DNA from: Parachlorella kessleri
Taxonomy: Eukaryota; Chlorophyta; Trebouxiophyceae; Chlorellales; Chlorellaceae
Direction of reading: 5' to 3'
Assembly: GCA_001598975.1 (NCBI GenBank)
Contig: BBXU01002210.1
Coordinates: forward strand, 1-55,806
DNA: 55,806 nt
Below, piece by piece: positions 48,101 through 55,806 of the stretch. The notes below the pieces were generated by a model that worked only from the letters and a program-made list of their open reading frames with translations, was not told where the DNA came from and made no database searches. The number at the start of each line of letters is the position of its first letter. The first letter of the stretch is position 1. The position numbers and the translations under genes are program-made.

Positions 48101-50527
48101 AACTAGCTGATGCAGAGCCATAGCACACTACCCTCGTTTCCATTGCTATTTCAACTGTGAAGTTCCCAGTTCGTAGCATGCATAGGGAATGGGATGGTAC
48201 TTGTGTCAAGCACTAAACCTGTGGGTGTGCTTTGAACAGGATGTGGTTCTTTCAGAACAGCCTCGTCAACGCGGCGTCCTCCATTCACACCAATATTGAC
48301 ACGGCAGAAACGCTTCACTACCGCCAGAAGCTGGTGCGCCCATCACGTTTGGTCCTGTTAGGACACCACACATCTTGACATTGCCCACTGTACCACACAA
48401 TGTGAGCGTTGTATGAGCAGGCGGGCATATGGGGCCCACCCTTTGTAACTGTGGCTTTGCTCCCCCGGGGCTTGTGCAGATTGACACTACCAAGTACGCC
48501 CAGTACTACTACGAGCTGCTGCTGTATGGAGAGGATAATTCCTACAGGCAGCTTAACCATAGTATGAATGAGGTGAGCATGTGTGCTGCGGTTGTGGGCA
48601 GCCAATACACCAGGCACAAGTCAAACAGGCTTCGCCGCCGATGTGCAGTACTCTGCACCGTGAGTTCTGAGTATGCGGGCAGCAGCATCAGGGGCAGGAT
48701 CACGTACTTGCCCACATCATGCACAGCACACGGGATAACTCTTATCTGCGTTCATCGTTCATGTGCCAGCCGTGGAACCTTGCTGCGTATGCTCCATGGT
48801 TTATGGCTCAGGCTTGGCAACACTGCCTGCTAGGCTCCTCCTTGCATACGCTTCTCTTGCCGCTCGTACAGGCTAAGCTCAACTTCCCAGAGCTTGAGTT
48901 TCCGGGGACGATGTTCACTAGCGTGCCACGCAACAAGCTCCTCTACGAAAACCAGTGCCTCAGGTAGGCTAAAATGATTATGAGGAGCTTGCGCGATTGG
49001 AGGGAGGCACAAATGGTGCCATGAATAGTGCACCATGCCAGGCACAATTGTAGTATCTGCAGGGGTTCAGGATGCAGGGACCCTATCATGTGGGTTGGTT
49101 GCAGGCTGAACCAATCCTCCTGTTTGACCAAGGATGACATCATGTACTGGACAGCTAATATGGGGCTCAACACCCTGGTAGGCCATGCCTGCTCCCTCAG
49201 CGCTTGGGACAGCTTAGCTTTGTTCTTTCTATTTTGTTTCGCCCACGGAATGAGGGAGCTGTGTGCACTGGCATGGCTCACGTCTGTGTCTCACCTGGGG
49301 TCAGGCTCTGGCTGTCTATGACTTGCAGATGTACTATTCCTACGAGCAGGCGCTGATCTTGGCTCAGTCGCCGACATCATCTATCTTCGTCTTCCACCCT
49401 ACAGTTTTCTACACAATGTGTGTTCCTCCCGTTCTCCACGCTGTGACAATGCGGTCATTCTGCCCTGCAAATACATGTATCCTCCAATATTCCCTCAGCT
49501 TGGGCGGATGTGTGTTGCGTGTGTATGGCTTCGGTCTTCCCCCGCACAGCAAGTTTGTATTAGACTTATGAATCACTTCCTCTTGCCGTCCTCCCAGCCA
49601 ATCATGCCTATGCTGCAGTATGACGACTGACGACGGGGACGGTGGGTGGCTCAGATCACACAGCATCTTCATGGGTGAGTCTGACTTTGCACAGCGGCTA
49701 GTGGGCTTACATGTAGCAGCAGCTTGCGGCTTGGGTGTCATGTTCGTGATGTGGCCTCTTGGCAATTGCACGATTCAGGCCACCTGTTGGCTGTCACTGT
49801 ACTCACACCCCAGTGGAAGCTCCCTGCACCCACCCAAGGTCCTAACGTGGTCACATGCAGATGTAGCCAACTTTGGCACCGTGCGCGCTCTGCAAGGGGT
49901 GGTGCTGGCTTTCATCATTGTGGGCTCCCTGGCCTACCTGTACTTCTTGGCAATGCCGGTGAGCCAGCTGAGTCCTTGTGTCGCACAGCTTGCCTAATCG
50001 TCACCGTGCATCCTGGACCAGCGCACTGCTTAGCAGCTGCCTTAGGCGCGTGCCCTACAACCCAACTTGCCTTGTGCAGCCTTTACGATCTCCTGCATTC
50101 ACGACGGCACATACACATGTCCACATACACAGTTCGCCACAAGCCTCTTTTGTTCCGTTTGTGCAGTTTGTGCGGCTGACACTGCTGGAGTCTCGTAAGG
50201 TGGCTGAGGTGCTGTCGTACCTGCCACATGGTGAGTAGGCAGGAAAGGTTTGTGGTCTACTGTGAAGAGGCGCCTATCTGGTGTAGCTCTGAATACAGCA
50301 GGAAGCGAGTTGCCGTGCTTGGTCAGTTTCTGTGCTAGGGCCGCCTCAGCCTTGCCAGCTCGCTAGTTTGCGGAAAATTTTCAGTGCTTTGTTGTGGTGC
50401 AGGCGTGGACATTGCCTCTCTTTTGGAGTCTGCCAACATAAGTTCAAGCGGCCCCAACAACAGCGCCGGAAAGGCTGTGAAGAGGCGCACATCATCGCAG
50501 TCAGCAGATGTCGAACTCGATGACTGA
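31031..50527 (+). CDS. Giant Tmc-like (Tiny-macrocysts type) PAS/transmembrane protein, 64 exons
   Basis: A single continuous model of 64 exons totals 7512 bases and encodes 2503 residues plus stop; every intron phase closes. The exons are listed in the four segment entries. Order: short polar N-terminus; membrane block (about residues 50-380); a HAT/TPR-like helical stretch (about 520-620) with the family-typical NNPRVLRAYSRFLQQVKNDP; four PAS-like modules (about 645-1210); Ala/Ser/Pro-rich linker (about 1209-1866); C-terminal block with at least four more membrane segments and large non-membrane loops. This architecture matches the chlorophyte proteins usually annotated as Tiny macrocysts protein B/C, after Dictyostelium. 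Their biochemical role is not established, but PAS modules imply sensing of a ligand, redox state or light. The cell membrane or an internal membrane is the likely location. No kinase or cyclase domain is seen. Confidence 0.88.
36355..40947 (+). other. Tmc-like gene, segment 2: four PAS-like modules (exons 19-35)
   Basis: Exons: 36355-36431, 36683-36757, 36967-37095, 37288-37365, 37559-37616, 37737-37860, 38166-38204, 38337-38432, 38573-38650, 38789-38840, 38999-39138, 39301-39420, 39619-39737, 39969-40078, 40263-40381, 40566-40741, 40859-40947. PAS 1 has VVMINSEGMIQYMNQPALNM then GYRKGEVEGCNVNILMP and HDSFLQNYM, the classic PAS core. PAS 2 begins GTVLCINRGLSNLLAYQNAD and IIGRNLAEL. PAS 3 begins ITYANTSFCEFVGVAADQL. 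PAS 4 has VIELDAAGKMKKVNEEAALI then FGVAASSLVGESVQEVLP. Modules 2-4 are more divergent than 1. The acceptor before exon 30 reads AAG, not CAG/TAG. Confidence 0.82.
41114..44347 (+). other. Tmc-like gene, segment 3: low-complexity linker (exons 36-43)
   Basis: Exons: 41114-41464, 41633-42490, 42621-42743, 42941-43063, 43231-43298, 43480-43606 (43474 is an alternative start), 43851-44062, 44237-44347. About 650 residues rich in Ala, Ser, Pro, Gly and Glu, probably disordered and cytosolic. Exon 37 (858 bases) is the longest exon of the gene. Exon 36 carries a three-times repeated motif of the form SRxxT...CP(F/I), each ending in a Cys-Pro pair. The last exon turns basic and helical (RLRRFKKAYKLLNSTIARQA) just before the next membrane helix. 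Confidence 0.78.
44496..50527 (+). other. Tmc-like gene, segment 4: C-terminal membrane and loop block (exons 44-64)
   Basis: Exons: 44496-44610, 44910-44962, 45122-45185, 45427-45492, 45558-45676, 45875-45971, 46175-46287, 46550-46656, 47168-47254, 47432-47570, 47749-47897, 48035-48055, 48240-48333, 48480-48572, 48872-48963, 49105-49177, 49329-49417, 49619-49674, 49861-49958, 50167-50230, 50403-50527. Membrane spans: FVLLFLVCAHVAFFAAALVT, WILLGIEAGFVIPLAAIYV, MVWLMLPFAVWLVVVGVLW and VVLAFIIVGSLAYLYFLAM. Between them lie large soluble loops, probably extracytosolic. An acidic run (DDSDDDDEDMG) precedes the third helix. Exon 55 is a 21-base microexon. The donor of exon 54 is GCAAGT. The tail is basic/Ser-rich and ends DVELDD. 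Confidence 0.82.
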
Positions 50528-51241
50528 TGCGTATAGCATACGAACAATACTGCTGGGGTTGGCAACAACTCCCAGCCACATGAAGCCTAGATACTGTTAT
50601 CGACCGTAAACTATAACAACTATACAGGCCCTCCCTGGCGGAGGAGGGTACAGCGTGGGGAGCTGGCATTGTCTGCTCTGTGTGTGGTCTGTTGTGTTTA
50701 CAGGTGTTTAAGATCGTGTGTGATAGTAAGTCCCCTTGCAGACATTGTCTGTTTTTGCCCTGCACCAGTGCAACAGGCTGGCTCCATGCCTGCCACTGCC
50801 ATGCATACCCTGCGGCTTCCTGCTGTCCTTCATCCCAGTTTTGACAATGTTAACACTGCTCTCTTCATTTGCCAGGACTTCTTGCTGCTCAACAAGTTGT
50901 CTACTGCCCTGCCTTCCTGTATCACCTCTGCATTACATACCTTCATCACTGCTCTCACAATACTCTTACGATATGCCTTTGGCAGGTATGCCTCTCATAG
51001 AGGCTACTTGCCGGTAGTCCCACAAAAATGTCAGGGGTAACAAGTGTTGGTTGCTCTTCCAAGTTTGACGTCCGAGTGCTTGTCATGTAAACCTTCTGCC
51101 TACACACACACTATGCATACTGCCATTCCATACGCTGAGAGAGATTGCAAGGCCCTTGCACCCAGCCTGAAAAGCACCTACATGGTGCACACTTAACATG
51201 GAGGCTGTGGCCCCACCATCACCCCAGCATGTAGCCCTTGC
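50528..51241. other. Convergent 3' flanks of Tmc-like and U-box genes
   Basis: The two genes end facing each other across 714 bases. A TGTAA occurs at 51086-51090 on the plus strand, and TTACA (TGTAA for the minus strand) at about 50933-50937. Each lies several hundred bases past the respective stop, so these are weak polyadenylation candidates. No coding sequence is supported. Confidence 0.4.
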
Positions 51242-54200
51242 TCAGGCCGTGAGCCCCCCTGCTGCCAGCAGGTCCCGCATTGCAAAGTTCGGCCGCAGCA
51301 GGGTGCTTCCCAGGGGCTGGCCCGTCACCGGCGAAGTGGTGCCGCCCCCCGCTAGGTAGGTCTCCAAGGCGGAGCGCTCGTAGGTCCACCCGTCTGCCGC
51401 TACAACAGGGTCCCGCAGGGCCTTGCCTGACAGGCGGCACCGAACAACAGCCGCCATTGAAGGCGGTCGAGCCAACCTTGCCGGCGGCAGCTTGGTGGGC
51501 GATGACTCTGTGGCACTTGAGTCATCCAGAGCCACCCAGACAGTACACTCGGCACCGCTGCTGCTGGCGGAAGTGGCGGTGCCTCTGACCCTGTTCGTCG
51601 CCTCCCCAGGCATGTGGACTTCCTGCTGCGGTTGTTGAGCTGTGCCGGTGGCAAGCTGTGCATCTGCTGGACTGGGCGGCTGCATTGCCGGGAACAGCAT
51701 TGATAACAGATCCTGCGGTGGTAAGCACATGCCCAAGTTGCAGGTGTCCTGTTCAGCTGGGACACTTTATTGCAAAGGATATGAAACTGCACCACATAAG
51801 ACAGGCTTCGCCATGCTACTGCAAGTTTGTGGCCCGTGCCAGGTGGGCAAGCGTTGGGAGCTCACTAACTGCAGCCCCGAGGATCCAGGCTGCCAGCCAA
51901 AAAGCATGTTCTTCCGGGCCCTCTGCAAGGTGCGTAAAGCTGGTCTTAACCAACCCTGCAGAGGCCATACGGCAAGGCAAATTCTCCGGCAAGGCTTGCT
52001 GTTGCACAGAGTGCCAATGTACCTGGAGCTCAGGGTCCTGCTCCTCTGCCACTGCAGCAGCAGGTTCACGGCGGTCCCCACCGGGTATACGGGCGGGCTG
52101 CTGCTCTTCTGCCAAGACCGCAGGCGCCCCATTGGACCCATGGGGATCCCCACCAGATGCTAGGGCAGGCTGCTGATCGTTAAGAGGTGCCGCGAGCGCT
52201 TCACAAAGCGAGGCAGCCGGGAGCTGCTGGGCAGGCGGAGCAGGCTCAGCGCAGGCATCGCCAGGGTCGGCTGGGCTTGTGCCTGGGTGCACGTCTGCAT
52301 TGGCTGTGGCCTGTTCAGCATGTGCATGCTGGGCCTGCTGCGTGGCCTTCTTGCGCTGGCGCTTGCTGCCCTTTGTTGCCCCCAGCTCCCCTGCTCTCCC
52401 AGGAGTAGCAGGCTTTAGAGCTCCCTGCGGTCACGCAAAACACTGCTTGCTTTGCACAACTGGGCATCTGAGACCACAGGAGGAGAAAGGAAGGGTGGGA
52501 AGGACTGTCTCCAAACCAGGTGGGGCTGCAGCAACACAGACAAAGCGGCAATGGCCAGCTATTGTTGCAGAGCTGACCTGAAACCCAAAAAATTAAAAAC
52601 ATCCAAAACTGCCCGTCAAACCTCCAGCAGGCATTCCCACCTGCTGCTGCGCAGCTTGTTTCAGCTGCCTTTCCTCGACCTGCCTCCGCTGCCGTCCTTC
52701 AGCTTGCCTCGCCTGCCACTCTTTTGTCTCCTCCCTTTCCTGCTCCTCAGCCTGTCTCTGCTGCTCCTCCTCAGCTTTCTGCCTACGCTCCCTCTCCTCC
52801 CTATCAGCCCGCTCCTGCGCCTGCTGTGCCAGCTTCGCTGCCTTCTGGCGCTGGCGCTTGGACGCCTTGGCTTGCTTTGCCTGCTGTGCCTGCTGCGCTG
52901 CCTCCTCCTCTGCCACAAGAGCAGCTGCCGCTGCATCACGCGCGGCGGCCTGCAAGGGGTAGGTCAGGCGAGACAAGCATGGTGGCAGCGCCGCAAGGGA
53001 GATGAAACAAATAGCTGGGGCCAGGCAGCTGGGGTCCTGGTGGAGGACTCGACACATCTCTGTCTTTGCCCTCTGCCGGCAGCGGCACCAGGGAGACTTA
53101 CCAAGACAAGCCACACAGTCCCCTACCAAGGCTGCCAGGCTCGTCGGGTCTCAGGACTCGCCTAGCACGCGGATGGCATGAGCAGGCCTTGGAGATGGTG
53201 GGCTCAACCAATGTTGCAGGGAAAGAGGGCACAAAGGCCAGGGAATAACACAAGCGGCTAGCGTAACAGCAGTGGTAACCAACAGCAAACTGGTAGGACA
53301 CCTCTGTGTCGGCTTCCTCTTGCTGCGCTTCCTTGGCCAGAGCTTCTATTCGCCGAAGGGCAGCTGCTGTTGACGCTGCTACTGCCTGCATCCAATGGAA
53401 GGGGATAATGCTAGAGGGCAACAGGGGCCAAGCATAGCAGCCGCGAGGCCACCATTGGAGGAGCCTGGTAGGATTAAGGCCATGAAGTGCTCCTGGTGAG
53501 GGCACCAAGAGAACAACCAAGCAGCCTGAGCTACTGCTTGGGCTGGTACGATCCCCTTACCCTGGGCAGCAACATGTGATATGATTCATGAGATGCACAA
53601 CAGCAAGCCGCACCCGACACTCCTGCAAACGACCTGGTGCAACCCGCGTGACGCAGGTGAATCCAAAAGGCGGGGCAAGCCCACATCTGCAGGCACGATT
53701 GGCAACCCACCCACCTGCAGACCCTTGTCCCTGCTCCGCTGCATGCCTGCGCACAGGCGGTGGAAGGGCGGCCCCAGCTCTGGCGTGTCGTCCCTATGGA
53801 TGACGAAGTACTGGCATGCTTCCCTCACCAGCGGAGGGTCCTGCAGGCGCCAATCATTTGAGGCAGCTGCCACGGCGACTGCTGGAAAGGGGAGGGTCCG
53901 AAAGGCCCCGCTCAGGCTCATAAATCTGCCAAAACCGCGCGCTTTGGGAGTCTGAGCGGGCCCTCACAGGTAAGTGACACGCTCGATGCAGCCTGCGCGG
54001 CTATCTTGCCTCCCACTCACTCGCAAGCCATACGAACTGCAGGCACCATCCACGGCTACCACGAGCGTGCTATGTCAACAGCATGGTCAAGGTGCTGGGC
54101 GCACCTGTAACAGCATGTCGAGCAGCTTGCTGGCCGCGTTTGCAGGCTGGCAGTACCAGTGCATCCCCTTCTCGCCAAACACCTCATGCTCCCTGAGGGA

Positions 54201-55008
54201 GGCAGCAGGCAGAAAGTCGAGTGCAGTTTGCCACCCAGCTACAGGCTCTGCGTTAACAGGAGGAATCCTGGCAGTTCTGGCTGGCTGGCTGCAGCTGCCC
54301 TCCCACACGACAAGTGACCGCCCACATCTAAAGCAACAGGAGCAGCGCAGATGCTAGCCCCTGCCGTGCACGCTGGCAGCAAAGCACTCGCCCCTTGCAA
54401 GTGCTGCATGATGACTTCCCTGTGCTCCTGGCAGAGTCACCAGTGGTGACCGCTGTGCATACCTGCGCAGTCCCCTGCGTGCGCTGCCCTGCAGCATTCC
54501 CAACCGCTCCTCCAAGTACTTGTCCAGGTCCCTGGCCCCCGCCAGCGCGCCTTGCAGCAGGCACAGCGCAGCGTGCAAAAAGCCGCCCTCCAGCATTAGG
54601 CAGCGGACCAGCTGCCGGCCGCTGTCGGGGCTGCGGCCTTGCGCCCTGGACAGGTGCCTGCTCGTTGGGACAGGGGGGGGGGCATGCGCTGCTGCTGGCT
54701 GGCTGTGATGTGCTGTCGCTTTGACCTAGCTCAGCATAACAAGCACACAGCACAGCACAGCGCAGCACAAAGCCGTGCAGCAGGCTCCCCAGAGCGCGTC
54801 CCAAGTGAAGTCGCTGCCAGTGCACAAGAAAGCACAGCACAGCACAGCAGGCTCACCACAGCATGTCATGCAGCAGCGTGGCTGCCCAGGTCCGGCGCTG
54901 CAGGTCATCGATGGGGTCATTGGGGGCCTCGAAGGGCTTGCAGCACTCCTCCACAAGGTACTCCCTAAAGTGCTGGTCGGCCGCGAGCACCTTGGAGATG
55001 CCAGGAAT
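51242..55008 (-). CDS. U-box protein with coiled coil, putative E3 ubiquitin ligase (5' end not found)
   Basis: Exons in coding order: 55008-54857, 54645-54463, 54192-54105, 53840-53715, 53385-53302, 52949-52641, 52424-51866, 51756-51242; 2016 bases, 671 residues plus stop. The first listed exon begins after an acceptor, so at least one upstream exon is missing. The N-terminal ~230 residues are helical with Leu-rich, armadillo-like character. They are followed by a long charged Gln/Glu/Arg/Ala coiled coil (exon 52949-52641) and an Ala/Pro/Gln-rich spacer. The C-terminus is a U-box: RCRLSGKALRDPVVAADGWT, then YERSALETYL and SPVTGQPL and LRPNFAMRDLL, the order found in U-box domains, which fold like RING without zinc and recruit E2 enzymes. 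The junction 51866/51756 (phase 1) has a phase-0 alternative. The substrate is unknown. Confidence 0.85.
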
Positions 55009-55806
55009 CTGTAGACAAGAAAGGACATATGGGACAAGCATGAGAGGGAAAGGCACTGGCACTGTTATGGGCGGCGCAAGGGCATGGCTGGAGGGGAGTG
55101 GCCGGAACAGAGCATGTGTTGCAGGAGATGCGCAGGGGCATGGAAAATAGGGCCGGGATGAGGGCAGAAGGAGGTTCTTGACCCCCTCCCAGCAGCCTCT
55201 CATGCCGGTACAGAGCTGCGGCGAGCTATCTATTAAGGGCGGCAACGTGCATGGCACGGAATGGACCCACATCAGCCAGCCTTGTGTGCATTCAGCGATG
55301 CTGCCAGGCGTTGACCCATTTGCGCCCCCCTACCATGCCCATCCCTGTATCATCCTTGCCTTGACAGCCATCCTGTTTGCGATGGCAAGCACAGAACTCT
55401 CCAGCACATATATCGTGGGTAGGCCCTGCATCGCAGCGCAGTAAGGGCGCGCTTGTTCTATGTCTCTCACACAACAGTCCAGCTGGTCGGCGACAGAGGT
55501 CGCTGGCTTTTACGCAGCAGTTCTGCAGACTGGACCCTGGATGGCAGGCTTCACAGCAGGCTTCATTACAAGCCTGTCCCTCTAGTGGCTGGAGCACCAT
55601 GTGCGTGCCATGCTCGCAGGCTGCCCTAGTTTGAGCCCTTCGCAGGACGGGGCTGGCCTGTGGTGCTCTCTAAACCCTCGCATAGGTGCATGTAACCCCA
55701 CATTATAGCATGCTCCTCCCTAGCTTTCATGCTCTCCACGCTACGTTCTGCCAGTCACAATGCGGGGGCAGCGACACCCGACAACCATTTGCCAGATACC
55801 CCCCCC
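55009..55806. other. Upstream region or first intron of the U-box gene
   Basis: No exon could be supported. The sequence before 55008 has a good acceptor (TCTACAG), so this begins as intron. The first exon may lie here unseen or beyond the right edge. Confidence 0.4.

Noticed and set aside
52452..53165. 237-codon plus-strand open frame with poly-Leu character
   Set aside because: It is antisense to the U-box gene's coiled-coil exon. The Leu runs are the complement of Gln/Glu/Lys codons, not a membrane protein.
54741..54862. CAGCA-rich tracts resembling a repeat array
   Set aside because: These are short irregular simple-sequence tracts in an intron of the U-box gene, without spacers, so they are not a CRISPR or a defined element.
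1..55806. tRNA, rRNA or mobile-element genes
   Set aside because: No cloverleaf with a convincing T-loop, no rRNA-like stretch, no transposase or reverse-transcriptase motif and no terminal inverted repeats were seen by eye; a tRNAscan or repeat search could still find a small one.

Overview
The window is nuclear DNA of a GC-rich, intron-dense green alga, most likely a chlorophyte of the trebouxiophyte/chlorophyte type. This is inferred from short GT-AG introns with CAG acceptors every 60-350 coding bases, Ala/Gln/Pro-rich low-complexity protein regions, plastid-type leader peptides, a plant-type PPR protein and a PAS/transmembrane protein of the Tiny-macrocysts-like (Tmc) kind that is common in chlorophytes. 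Nearly every long single-frame ORF is either one exon or a shadow of one, so I rebuilt the genes exon by exon. Intron phases close exactly in every model given as complete.

Layout from left to right. Two tandem paralogous multi-pass membrane proteins lie on the minus strand: copy A (start 2812, 3' end beyond the left edge) and copy B (8083 to 3926, complete, 9 exons). A KH-domain RNA-binding protein follows on the plus strand (9024-14693, 8 exons), diverging from copy B. A P-type PPR protein is on the minus strand (20334-15866, 8 exons), convergent with the KH gene. A plastid-leader CobW/COG0523 GTPase with a His-rich metal-binding insert is on the minus strand (24940-21059, 10 exons). It is head-to-head with an unrecognised nuclear-type protein on the plus strand (25245-27518, 4 exons). 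A DXO/Rai1 family decapping exonuclease is on the plus strand (28191-30608, 7 exons seen; the true 5' end may lie further upstream).

The dominant feature is a 19.5 kb, 64-exon plus-strand gene (31031-50527) coding for a predicted 2503-residue Tmc-like protein. It has an N-terminal membrane block, HAT/TPR-like helices, four PAS-like modules, a 650-residue low-complexity linker and a C-terminal membrane/extracellular block. The right end carries a minus-strand U-box protein (51242 to at least 55008) with a coiled coil. Its first exon(s) were not identified and may be outside the window.

These are ordinary independent nuclear genes, not an operon. Three of them (KH, PPR, DXO) act in RNA metabolism and two (CobW, U-box) in protein or metal homeostasis, but nothing in the sequence shows joint function. 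I see no tRNA, rRNA, CRISPR, insertion sequence or virus-like element. The most interesting material is in the Tmc-like gene: PAS modules, GC-AG introns and a triplicated Cys-Pro motif. Next come the mosaic conservation of the tandem membrane-protein pair, the His-rich CobW insert, and an intron whose acceptor sits inside a triplicated repeat.
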